Notes under the pieces: model-generated
Seen by the model: only the letters and a program-made list of their open reading frames with translations
The model's database searches: none
What the model was told of the DNA's origin: nothing
Origin: Bacteroidales bacterium UBA755
GTDB lineage: Bacteria > Bacteroidota > Bacteroidia > Bacteroidales > UBA932
Reading direction: 5' to 3'
Assembly (NCBI GenBank): GCA_002297815.1
Contig: DBKH01000056.1
Location: 1,919 to 60,578 of the forward strand
DNA: 58,660 nucleotides
Shown: positions 8,221 to 16,375 of the stretch, in pieces
Position numbering within the stretch: the first letter of the stretch is position 1
Layout: each line of letters begins with the position of its first letter
Made by a program: the position numbers and the translations under genes

Positions 8221-8796
8221 TCAAATCATCATGCTTGCCCTGATCTCTTTAGCAAAGTCAGCCCCTTTCAGGTGCTCTACAATTGCAAGACCGAAATCCA
8301 CAGCACATCCTGGCCCACGCCCGGTTATTAGGTTCCCATCAGCTACACATGGAGTCTTGACATATTCCCCACCTTTTGCTGTAGGTGCAGCTTCGAACCC
8401 ATCATAGCATGTGAACATCTTGCCTTTCAGTGACGGAAGTTGTGAGACCACCAGTCCAGGAGCTGCGCAGATTGCAGCGACAGTTCCGCCTTCCGAGTAG
8501 TGTTTCTTCATGATGTCCATTAACTCCTCATTCTTGGCCAGATTCTTTGTGCCAGGCATACCTCCAGGGAAAATCATCACATCGCTTTCGTCCGTGCCGT
8601 CAAAGTAGGCCTCTGCCTTGAACCTACTCCATTTCAGATCTGCGACCGCAAGAATGCCATGTGCCCCTAAGACTGTAATGCTATCATTAATGGAGACTGT
8701 CTGTACGTTGATTCCACCCCTGCGCAGAACATCAACAGTAGCAAGAGCCTCGATCTCCTCGAAACCCTCGGCTAAGAATATGTAAACCCCTTTCAT
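8221..8796 (-). CDS. DJ-1/PfpI family protein (YajL-like)
   Basis: A 191-residue protein of the DJ-1 family. It begins KGVYIFLAEGFEEIEA, with the conserved acidic residue before the nucleophile elbow. The elbow is AAICAAPGLV, whose Cys is the reactive cysteine of DJ-1/YajL proteins. These are associated with protein or metabolite deglycation and oxidative stress protection; the precise activity is debated. Length is normal. A family A repeat lies 18 bases upstream of the start, followed by tRNA-Gln on the same strand. Confidence 0.9.
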   Translation of the reverse strand: MKGVYIFLAEGFEEIEALATVDVLRRGGINVQTVSINDSITVLGAHGILAVADLKWSRFKAEAYFDGTDESDVMIFPGGMPGTKNLAKNEELMDIMKKHYSEGGTVAAICAAPGLVVSQLPSLKGKMFTCYDGFEAAPTAKGGEYVKTPCVADGNLITGRGPGCAVDFGLAIVEHLKGADFAKEIRASMMI

Positions 8797-8813
8797 TGTA
8801 AATAATATAAACT

Positions 8814-8838
8814 GGTCACTTCGACAGGCTCAGTGACC
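8814..8838. repeat. Dispersed palindromic repeat, family A (perfect copy)
   Basis: GGTCACT and AGTGACC arms around TCGACAGGCTC. It lies between tRNA-Gln and the DJ-1 gene, both on the minus strand. Confidence 0.9.
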
Positions 8839-8863
8839 GAAATGCCGAAATGACCAGTGCTTG

Positions 8864-8934
8864 TTGAGATATCAGGACTCGAACCTGAACTGGCAGAACC
8901 AAAATCTGTAGTGCTACCATTACACCATACCTCA
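8864..8934 (-). tRNA. tRNA-Gln (anticodon TTG)
   Basis: A 71-base gene read on the minus strand. The acceptor strand TGAGGTA pairs with TATCTCA (one G-T pair). The D-arm has the GGTGTAATGGTAGCAC pattern. The anticodon stem ACAGA/TCTG(C) encloses the loop TTTTGGT with anticodon TTG. The T-arm contains GGTTCGAATCC. The genome does not encode CCA after the discriminator (CAA is present). Its promoter -7 element is at 8945-8952. Confidence 0.93.
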
Positions 8935-8944
8935 ATTCCGTCCA

Positions 8945-8952
8945 CAAAGATA
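8945..8952 (-). promoter_or_regulatory. Predicted -7 promoter element for tRNA-Gln
   Basis: It reads TATCTTTG on the minus strand (TAnnTTTG), 11 bases upstream of the tRNA 5' end. This spacing would start transcription very near the mature end. Confidence 0.6.
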
Positions 8953-9006
8953 TTCATTTTCCTGCAATTCTGCAACCTTGCTGGCACACAAAGATGAGAA
9001 TTGCCC

Positions 9007-9037
9007 TTGATTTTACGGATTTATATTCCTATATTTG
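9007..9037 (+). promoter_or_regulatory. Predicted promoter for the GH43 gene
   Basis: TTGA at 9007-9010, a 19-base spacer and TATATTTG at 9030-9037. Both element spacing and the -7 sequence fit the Bacteroidota consensus. This places the start of transcription after the upstream in-frame ATG at 8994 and supports translation from 9072. Confidence 0.65.
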
Positions 9038-9071
9038 TCTAAATCAATCAAATAGAAAAGTCACTTTTAGT

Positions 9072-10676
9072 ATGATAAGCCTTAGGAATATTGTTGTCTC
9101 AAAACCTGTCGTTTCGGTATTTTGCGGCTTGCTTCTCGCATCCAGCACTCTATTTGCGTATGAAAACCCAATTATCAAAGGTTTCCATCCGGACCCCAGT
9201 GTCTGTGCTGTCGGTGGAGATTATTACCTTGTCAACAGTTCATTCCACTATTTTCCCGGAGTACCGATCTTCCATAGCAAAGATCTTATCAACTGGACAC
9301 AGATTGGTAATGTGCTAGACAGGCGCTCTCAGCTTGAACTGACGGACGCTCTTTCATGGGGAGGAGTCTATGCGCCTACCATACGCTACAAAGAAGGCAC
9401 ATTTTACATGATCACCACTAACACAAGCCATGGCGGCAACTTCATAGTCCGCACTGACAATCCGGCTGGAAAATGGTCCGACCCAACCTATGTTGACATC
9501 CCAGGCATTGACCCATCATTGTTTTTCCACGATGGGAAATGCTGGTACACAGGAACTACAGACAACAAAATAGTCCTTTGCGAAATTGATCCTTTGACTG
9601 GCACCAAATTAAGTGATGTTAAAACTATCTGGGGCGGCACCGGTGGGCGCTACCCTGAGGGACCGCATCTGTACTTCAAGGATGGCTGGTTTTACCTTCT
9701 GATTGCGGAGGGTGGCACTGAATATGCTCACAAAGTCACCATTGCTAGAAGTCGTTCGATTGACGGCCCTTATGAAGGCAATCCGTCCAATCCGATTCTT
9801 ACTCATTGTACAATGGCAGCCCAGAACAATCCAATTCAAGGAGTTGGTCATGCTGATTTTGTTCAAGCTTCGGATGGCTCATGGTGGATGACATGCCTAG
9901 GATTCAGAACTCAGGGCGGAAATCATCATCTTTTGGGGCGCGAGACCTTTTTAGCACCTGTCGAGTGGCCGGAAGGGGAGTGGCCAACTGTCAATGGAAG
10001 CGGAGAAATCTTTTTGAATATGCCCGTTCCGGTCACTAAGCCTGCCGAAGTGACCGCTCATACACAAATACCTTCAGTCACTTCGACAAGCACTTCGACA
10101 AGCTCAGTGACCGAAAAGGTTCTGGATTTCAGCAAAGACAGGTGCGGCCATGACTGGGTTTACCTCCGAAATCCTTTCATGAACAACTATTCCTACACGC
10201 GTAAATCCTTAAGACTCAAATCTTCTGGCCTAAATCTCGATGAGACTCATCTTTCTCCTACATTCATAGGTCGTAGGCAGGAAGACATTTTCTTCAGTGC
10301 TGTCACGTCTCTTACATCTGAGCCAACTACTAGTGGTGGGATGACTGTGTTCATGGATGCTGGTTCGCATTATGATCTTTTCTTGGAGAAAGGCTGCCTT
10401 TACCTTCACTACCGTCTCGGAGAACTATCATGTCCGGAGGCTGTGATTCCACTTAATGTCGACCGTGTCTGGCTTAAGATCGAAGGTAATGAATATTTTT
10501 ACATATTCTCCTATTCTACTGATGGGGAGAATTTCTTCCAAGTTGGCCAAATGAACACCCGTTACCTTAGCAGTGAGACGGCTAGTGGCTTCACTGGCAT
10601 AGTCATAGGCCTGTTCGCTGCCGGTCCTGAAGGCACACACGCTGACTTTCGCGATTTCTCCTACAAGTCGTTGTAA
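9072..10676 (+). CDS. Secreted glycoside hydrolase family 43 (beta-xylosidase/arabinofuranosidase-like)
   Basis: A 534-residue exported enzyme. The start at 9072 (MISLRNIV) gives a clean signal peptide ending near LFAYENP. The N-terminal five-bladed propeller has the GH43 triad: Asp in GFHPDPSV (about residue 41), Asp in IDPSLFFHD (about 147) and Glu in RYPEGPHLYF (about 196). A C-terminal beta-sandwich domain as in XynB-type enzymes follows. It likely releases xylose or arabinose from plant polysaccharide. Residues about 321-349, in the linker between domains, are encoded by two inserted family A repeats and read VTKPAEVT and a Ser/Thr-rich segment ending SSVTEK. The frame is kept. It is not in an obvious SusCD locus. 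Confidence 0.88.
   Translation: MISLRNIVVSKPVVSVFCGLLLASSTLFAYENPIIKGFHPDPSVCAVGGDYYLVNSSFHYFPGVPIFHSKDLINWTQIGNVLDRRSQLELTDALSWGGVYAPTIRYKEGTFYMITTNTSHGGNFIVRTDNPAGKWSDPTYVDIPGIDPSLFFHDGKCWYTGTTDNKIVLCEIDPLTGTKLSDVKTIWGGTGGRYPEGPHLYFKDGWFYLLIAEGGTEYAHKVTIARSRSIDGPYEGNPSNPILTHCTMAAQNNPIQGVGHADFVQASDGSWWMTCLGFRTQGGNHHLLGRETFLAPVEWPEGEWPTVNGSGEIFLNMPVPVTKPAEVTAHTQIPSVTSTSTSTSSVTEKVLDFSKDRCGHDWVYLRNPFMNNYSYTRKSLRLKSSGLNLDETHLSPTFIGRRQEDIFFSAVTSLTSEPTTSGGMTVFMDAGSHYDLFLEKGCLYLHYRLGELSCPEAVIPLNVDRVWLKIEGNEYFYIFSYSTDGENFFQVGQMNTRYLSSETASGFTGIVIGLFAAGPEGTHADFRDFSYKSL
10031..10112. repeat. Two family A palindromic repeats inside the GH43 reading frame
   Basis: The first copy, 10031-10055, has arms GGTCACT/AGTGACC around AAGCCTGCCGA. 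The second, 10076-10112, is a partly duplicated copy in which CACTTCGACAAG occurs twice before CTCAGTGACC. Both sit in the interdomain linker and keep the frame. Confidence 0.9.
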
Positions 10677-10685
10677 ATAAGACTT

Positions 10686-11837
10686 CTATATTCTGATTCC
10701 TTGAGTCAGCCTTTCATCTATCTCTGTGACATTACGTTTAGCCTTGTAGAAGGCAGTTCGTGAGACAAAGCCAGAAGCGATTGCTATTTCTTCTTGTTTA
10801 GCATCTGGATGAGCCTCTTTGTAGAGACGAGCATATTCGAGTCTGAACATGTTGACAAGATTGTAGTAGCCAATTGAAGAGATGAACTTGCTAGCTCTGT
10901 TCATCTTTCCATTTCCAAGCTCCATAAGAACTTCTGTCTTAAGAAGATGAGGTTCCCTGAACCTGCGTAGAATGACGGCCAGAACCTCTTCTTTGATCAC
11001 ATCCATCGGAGTCCCGTCATCCTCAGAAACTTCCTCATCTTCAACTTCTTCAATCTCTTGTAGATCTTGCTTCTTCTCCTTTTCCAATCCGCGCATCCTT
11101 TCATCGACTGCCACAGGTCTTAAGACTCTTTGAGGGTGGAGAATTATGCAAAGGATGTGAATCATCCAGAAAGATGTCATGATGTCAGACGCGAATTTGA
11201 TCCACCTGCTCCCTGTGACAAAGACAATCCACATGAAGACTATCCAAAGAATGGGTGTGTAGAGAATCTTAACCGCGAACTTATACGGAAAATCCTCATC
11301 GTTAGAGTAGTTCTCAGTGTTGTAACGATCTGTTTCTGCCTTCAGATTTAGTAAAACGCTGATTGTTACTCCACAGAGAATCAGGCTAATACCTCCGATT
11401 ATTCCCAGTGCTACCCTTTCATTCTGAATCATCCATCCGTAGTGCCCGGTCATAAGAGGAACTAATAGGGCCACTAGTAGAACAAACGGAGATGTGATGT
11501 AAACTTTCCACAGAGGAGGATCTTTTTGTTGCCTTTTCTTAAGTTGGAAGTACTGACGGATGAGTACAGCGAAACATACTGGGTAGTACAATACTCCGAA
11601 TGCCCTTGTGTAAAGCCACACAGCTGGGTCCATTGGAGAAAGGACATAAGGGAACAAAAGAGTAATGGCCGCGAAAAAGAGTGTTACCAGTTTCCGTGCT
11701 GGGTAAAAATAGTCGGCATCATCACAAAACGGTCTGCACATATGGTTCCATCTCACTAATGCGCAGAAAATTCCAGTCGTGATGAAAACGAGACATCCTT
11801 CCGAAAAGAGACATTCAGGGCTGATGTTCCAGATCAT
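10686..11837 (-). CDS. Membrane protein with C-terminal AraC-like DNA-binding domain
   Basis: A 383-residue protein. The first half has about six or seven hydrophobic segments. A highly acidic linker follows (EEVEDEEVSEDDG, about 262-275). The C-terminal region looks like a degenerate AraC-type helix-turn-helix: NLVNMFRLEYARLYKEA, then EIAIASGFVSRTAFYKAKR. This layout is common in Bacteroidales and probably links a membrane-sensed signal to transcription. The target genes are unknown. It follows rbfA by 33 bases on the same strand and may be the third gene of a tyrS-rbfA transcript. It converges on the GH43 gene, with 9 bases between stops. Confidence 0.75.
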   Translation of the reverse strand: MIWNISPECLFSEGCLVFITTGIFCALVRWNHMCRPFCDDADYFYPARKLVTLFFAAITLLFPYVLSPMDPAVWLYTRAFGVLYYPVCFAVLIRQYFQLKKRQQKDPPLWKVYITSPFVLLVALLVPLMTGHYGWMIQNERVALGIIGGISLILCGVTISVLLNLKAETDRYNTENYSNDEDFPYKFAVKILYTPILWIVFMWIVFVTGSRWIKFASDIMTSFWMIHILCIILHPQRVLRPVAVDERMRGLEKEKKQDLQEIEEVEDEEVSEDDGTPMDVIKEEVLAVILRRFREPHLLKTEVLMELGNGKMNRASKFISSIGYYNLVNMFRLEYARLYKEAHPDAKQEEIAIASGFVSRTAFYKAKRNVTEIDERLTQGIRI

Positions 11838-11870
11838 GCTATTCCTCCCGTCTGTGAATTTCCCGAATGT

Positions 11871-12218
11871 CTATTTCTTCAGAAGTTCGTCGATATGTTC
11901 AGCGTAGTCCAATGAGGAATCAAGGAAGAACACAATCTCTGGCACGATGCGGAGTTGTTTAGCAACCAAGTGGCCGAGTTCTCCGCGCAGAGACTTGACG
12001 TTGTCATTGAGGAGCTTCATCACTTCCTCAGCTTTTGCTGATGGGAATATACTTACGTAAGTCTTGGCAAGCGATAGATCAGGACTGACCCTGACCTCGC
12101 TCACTGTCACCATTGCCCCTCCAAACACGGCCATGCCTTTGCCGCGTATGATTTCTGCAAGATCCTTCTGAATTTCGCGGGCAACTTTCAATTGTCTTGT
12201 GCTGGCCTGTTTTTCCAT
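11871..12218 (-). CDS. rbfA: Ribosome-binding factor A
   Basis: A 115-residue KH-like protein that helps mature the 30S subunit and 16S rRNA 5' end. Typical features are the N-terminal RQLKVAREIQKDLAEII, the central VTVSEVRVSPDLSLAKTYVS and the C-terminal IVPEIVFFLDSSLDYAEHI. Length is normal. It starts 2 bases after the tyrS stop on the same strand, so the two are almost certainly co-transcribed. Confidence 0.93.
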   Translation of the reverse strand: MEKQASTRQLKVAREIQKDLAEIIRGKGMAVFGGAMVTVSEVRVSPDLSLAKTYVSIFPSAKAEEVMKLLNDNVKSLRGELGHLVAKQLRIVPEIVFFLDSSLDYAEHIDELLKK

Positions 12219-12220
12219 GA

Positions 12221-13513
12221 TTACAATACGTTGATGATAAAGTAATTTTTCTTTCCTTTCTGGGCTAGGATGTACTTCCCGTCCACAATGTCATTCTCAG
12301 AGACCTCGTACTCAATGTCAGCTATCTTGTCCTTGTTGATGCTCACACCGTTGCCCTGGACCATCTTTCTAGCTTCACCCTTAGAAGGGAAGACCTGAGT
12401 TTTAACTGCAAGGAAGTCAAGAATGTTACAAGGAAGATCTGCTTTCTGAACATCAAAAGTAGGCACACCGCTGAACACGGCAAGGAACGTCTTCTCGTCC
12501 AATTTTCTGAGCTCGTCCGAAGTGGAATTGCCGAACAGCATTTTGGATGCGGAGACTGCGTTGGCATATTCATCCTCCCCGTGAATCATGATTGTAAGTT
12601 CCTTGGCAAGAAGCTGTTGGAGCGCTCTGCGGCCGGGGTCTTGACGGTGCTCCTCAATGGCTGAATTGATCGTGACTTCATCAAGGAGAGTGAATATCTT
12701 GATGTATCTTTCAGCGTCCTCATCGCTGACGTTCAGCCAGAACTGGTAGAACTCGTAAGGGGATGTCTTCTCCGGGTCGAGCCAGATGTTGCCCTTCTCC
12801 GTCTTGCCGAACTTCGTTCCGTCAGCCTTGCGGATGAGAGGGCAGGTGAGTGCGAACGCATCTGTCTTGCCGAGCATCCTGCGGATGAGCTCCGTTCCGG
12901 TGGTGATGTTGCCCCACTGGTCGCTACCGCCAAGCTGGAGACGGCAGCCCTTGTTCTCGTAGAGCCAGAGGTAGTCGTAGCCTTGAAGCAACTGGTAGCT
13001 GAACTCGGTGAAAGACATTCCCTCGCGTGACTCGCTAGAGAGACGCTTCTTCACGGAATCCTTAGCCATCATGTAGTTGACGGTAATATGCTTACCCACA
13101 TCGCGGATGAAGTTTAGAAAAGAGTAGTTCTTCATCCAATCGTAGTTGTTCACGAGCTCAGCCTTGTTTGGAGCATCTGAATCGAAGTCAAGGATTTTGG
13201 ACAGCTGTTTCTTGATGCCAGCGATGTTGTGCTGGAGGGTTTCCTCGTCTAGAAGATTTCTCTCTTGAGACTTCATTGATGGGTCTCCAATCATTCCTGT
13301 GGCACCTCCGATTAGAGCAATCGGCTTATGACCGCACTGCTGAAAGTGCTTCAGAATCATGATGCTGACAAGGTGGCCGATGTGAAGGGAGTCCGCTGTC
13401 GGGTCGATTCCAACATAGGCGGCCTGTGGGCCTTCCATGAGTTTTTCCTCTGTTCCTGGCATGATGTCCTGGATCATGCCTCTCCATTTGAGTTCCTCTA
13501 CGAAATTCTTCAT
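12221..13513 (-). CDS. tyrS: Tyrosyl-tRNA synthetase
   Basis: A 430-residue class I aminoacyl-tRNA synthetase that charges tRNA-Tyr. The HIGH motif is in DSLHIGHLV (44-47). The KMSKS-equivalent is KFGKT in GTKFGKTEKG, the usual TyrRS variant. A C-terminal S4-like RNA-binding domain (VFPSKGEARKMVQGNGVSIN) is present. It is the first gene of the tyrS-rbfA unit and is divergent from tpiA, with both promoters in the 140-base gap. Confidence 0.95.
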   Translation of the reverse strand: MKNFVEELKWRGMIQDIMPGTEEKLMEGPQAAYVGIDPTADSLHIGHLVSIMILKHFQQCGHKPIALIGGATGMIGDPSMKSQERNLLDEETLQHNIAGIKKQLSKILDFDSDAPNKAELVNNYDWMKNYSFLNFIRDVGKHITVNYMMAKDSVKKRLSSESREGMSFTEFSYQLLQGYDYLWLYENKGCRLQLGGSDQWGNITTGTELIRRMLGKTDAFALTCPLIRKADGTKFGKTEKGNIWLDPEKTSPYEFYQFWLNVSDEDAERYIKIFTLLDEVTINSAIEEHRQDPGRRALQQLLAKELTIMIHGEDEYANAVSASKMLFGNSTSDELRKLDEKTFLAVFSGVPTFDVQKADLPCNILDFLAVKTQVFPSKGEARKMVQGNGVSINKDKIADIEYEVSENDIVDGKYILAQKGKKNYFIINVL

Positions 13514-13587
13514 TGTATGATGTGTTTTTATATTCCTAAATTATGGTGGGATTTCGAGCATTGCCTTATTTTCACGCCATATTTATG

Positions 13588-13595
13588 CAAAGTTA
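13588..13595 (-). promoter_or_regulatory. Predicted -7 promoter element for tyrS
   Basis: TAACTTTG on the minus strand, an exact TAnnTTTG match about 75 bases before the tyrS start. It is nearly back to back with the tpiA element. Confidence 0.5.
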
Positions 13596-13608
13596 GGCAA
13601 AAATAATG

Positions 13609-13616
13609 TAAATTTG
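13609..13616 (+). promoter_or_regulatory. Predicted -7 promoter element for tpiA
   Basis: TAAATTTG, an exact TAnnTTTG match about 40 bases before the tpiA ATG at 13657. Confidence 0.55.
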
Positions 13617-13656
13617 TAGGCTGAAAACGAAATTAACAGTTTAAAAATTAACGGAT

Positions 13657-14412
13657 ATGAGAAAGAAAATCGTTGCCGGAAACTGGAAGATGAACACAAC
13701 TCTCCAGGAAGGTGTTGAACTTGCTAAGGCTGTCGCAGCCAAGTCAGTTGAGACTCCAGAACATGTAGGGCTTATCGTTGCCCCTCCTTTCACCCATCTC
13801 GCATCAGTTGCTGAGGTTCTTAAGGGCTCAAAGGTAGAGCTTTCTGCTCAAAACTGTGCTGATCATGAGAAAGGTGCCTACACGGGAGAGGTCGCTGTGA
13901 ACATGCTGACTTCTGTGGGATGCCAGTGGACTATTCTTGGGCACTCTGAGAGAAGGCAATACTATGGTGAGACTGATGAGAAGCTCGTTGAGAAGACAAA
14001 ACTTGCCCTTGCCGCTGGTCTTGGTGTCATCCTTTGCGTTGGCGAGAATCTTGAGCAGAGAGAGGCTGGAAAACATTTCGATGTCGTTACAGAGCAGATC
14101 AAGAATGTTCTCTACAATTTTACCTCTGAGGACATGGCCAAGATCATCGTGGCTTACGAGCCTGTTTGGGCCATCGGAACTGGTAAGACTGCTTCTGCTG
14201 AGCAGGCTGAGGAGATTCACGCATGCATCCGCAAAGTTCTTGCAGAGAAGTTTGGTGAGACTGTAGCTGAGGACACCACAATCCTTTACGGTGGAAGCTG
14301 CAAGCCTTCAAATGCCAAGGAACTCTTTGCCCAGAAGGACATTGATGGTGGTCTTATCGGTGGCGCAGCGCTGAAAGCCGATGATTTCATCGCAATAGCG
14401 CAGAGCTACTAG
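13657..14412 (+). CDS. tpiA: Triosephosphate isomerase
   Basis: A 251-residue TIM-barrel enzyme that interconverts dihydroxyacetone phosphate and glyceraldehyde-3-phosphate. Catalytic residues are in place: Lys11 in GNWKMN, His96 in LGHSERR and Glu168 in VAYEPVWAIGTG. The phosphate-binding loop is YGGSCKP and GGLIGGAAL. Codon use is strongly biased, as expected for a highly expressed gene. The last five codons and the stop are part of a perfect 32-bp palindrome (14395-14426), and two copies of an 80-bp repeat follow. Confidence 0.96.
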   Translation: MRKKIVAGNWKMNTTLQEGVELAKAVAAKSVETPEHVGLIVAPPFTHLASVAEVLKGSKVELSAQNCADHEKGAYTGEVAVNMLTSVGCQWTILGHSERRQYYGETDEKLVEKTKLALAAGLGVILCVGENLEQREAGKHFDVVTEQIKNVLYNFTSEDMAKIIVAYEPVWAIGTGKTASAEQAEEIHACIRKVLAEKFGETVAEDTTILYGGSCKPSNAKELFAQKDIDGGLIGGAALKADDFIAIAQSY

Positions 14413-14426
14413 TAGCTCTGCGCTAT
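14395..14426. repeat. 32-bp perfect palindrome across the tpiA stop codon
   Basis: Arms ATAGCGCAGAGCTACT and AGTAGCTCTGCGCTAT are exact reverse complements with no spacer. As RNA this could form a 14-bp stem with a CUAG loop. It is not followed by a T run, so it is not a classical intrinsic terminator. It may protect the mRNA 3' end. Confidence 0.85.
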
Positions 14427-14430
14427 AACC

Positions 14431-14607
14431 TCCAACCCCCAGTCACTGACGTGACAGCCCCTGAGGGGCACGGGGAAAGGTTTCCCCGGAAACCCCTTCG
14501 GTCGCTTCGCACTACGTGCGTGATTTATCCAACCCCCAGTCACTGACGTGACAGCCCCTGAGGGGCACGGGGAAAGGGTTCCCCGGAAACCCCTTCGGTC
14601 GCTTCGC
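14431..14607. repeat. Two direct copies of an 80-bp repeat (family B)
   Basis: Copies at 14431-14510 and 14528-14607 differ at one position (GGTTT versus GGGTT). Each contains three small palindromes: GTCAC-TGAC-GTGAC, CCCC-TGA-GGGG and GGGGAAA/TTTCCCC. Each ends CCTTCGGTCGCTTCGC. No reading frame is convincing. The 17-base spacer between copies differs from the sequence after copy 2. This occupies most of the 280-base gap between tpiA and the next gene. Confidence 0.9.
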
Positions 14608-14636
14608 TCCTGTGCGGTGTTATGGTTGCGGAATAT

Positions 14637-14677
14637 AAAAAGGAGAGGCGGAACTTAACGTTCCGCCTCTCCTTTTA
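14637..14677. terminator. Bidirectional intrinsic terminator between tpiA and the H1-like gene
   Basis: A perfect 14-bp stem, AGGAGAGGCGGAAC and GTTCCGCCTCTCCT, with a TTAAC loop. It has an A run on the left and TTTATT on the right, so it can serve both convergent transcripts. Confidence 0.9.
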
Positions 14678-14691
14678 TTATATTGTGTCTC

Positions 14692-14868
14692 TTACTTCTT
14701 GGATTCTTCTACAGAAACTTTTCTGAATTCCTTGAGATCCTTCATGAGATCGAGAGCAGCTTTGCGTGCGCGGGCACCGGCAGCTTTGTTACCTTTTTCT
14801 ACCTGAGCGTCAGCGTTCTCCACGAAAACGTTGATCTCTTCCTTGATTTTAGCGACAAGATTCTCCAT
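14692..14868 (-). CDS. Histone H1-like small basic protein
   Basis: A 58-residue gene. It starts MENLVAKIKEEINVFV, has a Lys/Ala/Arg-rich middle (KGNKAAGARARKAALDL) and ends VSVEESKK. This matches the short histone H1-like (Hc1-type) proteins that many Bacteroidota encode as single genes, thought to bind DNA non-specifically and affect nucleoid structure. The start is the only ATG in frame. Transcription runs toward the shared terminator at 14637-14677. Confidence 0.85.
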   Translation of the reverse strand: MENLVAKIKEEINVFVENADAQVEKGNKAAGARARKAALDLMKDLKEFRKVSVEESKK

Positions 14869-15004
14869 TTTGTTCTAAATTTTAGTGAATAGTGTTGGAT
14901 TATAATTTATTAATAAACGTTATCTACCCAAATGTGTTCGCAAGTTATGGAAAAAATTGAAATTAACAAATTTTTTCCTGCAAAAATGCTGATTTTCTGA
15001 TGCT

Positions 15005-15592
15005 TTAAGCATCGATTTCATCTTTCTTTGGCTTCGCATTCAGAAGATTCATCGCTCTGTCAGCACCAATGGTAGAATAATTCTTTATCCCTTCGATGAC
15101 TCGGTCACATATTCCCGGAACAGCAGCTTTCTCTTCTTGAGTCAGTTCTCCGATGACATAGTCCACTTGGGCACCGCGTGAGAAGTTGTTGCCAATCCCG
15201 ATTCTGATTCTGGCCCACTGTGTTGTCTGGAGGCGCGCCTGAATGTCCTTTAGCCCATTGTGCCCTCCATCGCTTCCGTTTTTGCGCATTCTGACAGTCC
15301 CGAAAGGAAGGTTGAGATCATCGCAGATTACAATGAGGTTTTCAAGAGGTAACTTCAGCTTGTCCATCCAATAGCGAACAGCGTTACCACTGAGATTCAT
15401 GTAGGTGGAAGGCTTAAGAAGGAAGAATTTCCTACCTTTGAACGAAATCTCAGCCACGTCTCCGTAACGCTCCGTCTTAAAAATAGTGTTGGATGCCTGT
15501 GCCCAAGCATCCAACACCATAAACCCCATGTTATGTCTGGTAGAAGCGTACTCAGCGCCGATGTTCCCTAATCCTGCGACAAGATAGTTCAT
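15005..15592 (-). CDS. pth: Peptidyl-tRNA hydrolase
   Basis: A 195-residue enzyme that recycles peptidyl-tRNA. The start at 15592 gives MNYLVAGLGNIGAEY, the normal Pth N-terminus; longer upstream readings are not family-like and would overlap rplY. Catalytic His20 lies in STRHNMGF. Later blocks LKPSTYMNLSGNAV and VICDDLNLPFGTVRMR are typical. It follows rplY by 31 bases, the usual rplY-pth pair. Confidence 0.94.
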   Translation of the reverse strand: MNYLVAGLGNIGAEYASTRHNMGFMVLDAWAQASNTIFKTERYGDVAEISFKGRKFFLLKPSTYMNLSGNAVRYWMDKLKLPLENLIVICDDLNLPFGTVRMRKNGSDGGHNGLKDIQARLQTTQWARIRIGIGNNFSRGAQVDYVIGELTQEEKAAVPGICDRVIEGIKNYSTIGADRAMNLLNAKPKKDEIDA

Positions 15593-15623
15593 ACCAGTGT
15601 CTTCTTTAGAGGCCTGTGAGCGC

Positions 15624-16268
15624 TTATTCAGCAGCTGGCTCAGCAGTCTCTTCAGTTGATTCAGTCTCATGCTCCTCAGCACCTTCCATCTTCTCCTCGT
15701 GAGCGAGCTGAGCTGCGATCTGACGTGTTGACTTCACAGCGCAGATGATAGTTGACTTAGGAGTGACAACAGAAACGTTCTCTACCTTAATGTCTCCAGC
15801 AACGATTCTCTTTTCGATGTCAAGTTTGGTAACATCGAGGTTGATTGTGTCAGGAAGATCTTTCATCAATGCGCTGATGCGAACCTCTCTGCTGACGAGA
15901 ACGAATTTACCACCTCTCTGTACTCCGATAGGGTGTCCGCTCACGATGACAGGAACCTTGATGACGATTGGCTTGTCCTCTGTAACTGCGAGGAAGTCAG
16001 CGTGCAGGCAGTTGTCCTTTACAGGATGGTACTGGAGCTCGTGAACAACAGCTGTGTAGGCCTTGCCGTTGTCAAGCTTGATGTCGATGATGAATGATGA
16101 TGGAGTGTGGGTGATTCCCATCAAATCTCTTTCAGTCACTGTAAAGAGAACATTCTCCAATCCTGGTCCGTAGAGGTTGCAAGGAACGAGACCCTGCTTG
16201 CGGAACGCCTTGATCACGGCCTTGTTGCCGATTTCACGGACTTTGCCGTTAAGCTCAAAATGCTTCAT
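15624..16268 (-). CDS. rplY: 50S ribosomal protein L25 / general stress protein Ctc
   Basis: A 214-residue two-domain L25 (CTC type). The N-terminal 5S rRNA-binding domain has VIKAFRKQGLVPCNLYG. The C-terminal beta domain (KVPVIVSGHPIGVQRGGKFVLVSREV) is followed by a disordered acidic tail rich in Glu and Thr (about 190-214). The first gene of the rplY-pth unit; a -7 element is at 16356-16363. Confidence 0.94.
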   Translation of the reverse strand: MKHFELNGKVREIGNKAVIKAFRKQGLVPCNLYGPGLENVLFTVTERDLMGITHTPSSFIIDIKLDNGKAYTAVVHELQYHPVKDNCLHADFLAVTEDKPIVIKVPVIVSGHPIGVQRGGKFVLVSREVRISALMKDLPDTINLDVTKLDIEKRIVAGDIKVENVSVVTPKSTIICAVKSTRQIAAQLAHEEKMEGAEEHETESTEETAEPAAE

Positions 16269-16355
16269 TGTTTGTTGTTTAAAATGTGTTACTCAGTTCT
16301 GGACTACCCAGAACCCCATTGCACCAAAAGCGACGAGCGCTTTGTAATTGCGTGG

Positions 16356-16363
16356 CAAAGATA
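16356..16363 (-). promoter_or_regulatory. Predicted -7 promoter element for rplY-pth
   Basis: TATCTTTG on the minus strand, about 88 bases upstream of the rplY start; an exact TAnnTTTG match. Confidence 0.5.
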
Positions 16364-16375
16364 GGAATATTTTGA

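Noticed and set aside
14683..14892. A plus-strand 69-codon frame
   Set aside because: It is antisense to the histone H1-like gene, whose lysine/alanine-rich protein and terminator fit the minus strand.
16107..16364. A plus-strand frame opposite the start of rplY
   Set aside because: It is a shadow of the well-conserved L25 gene.
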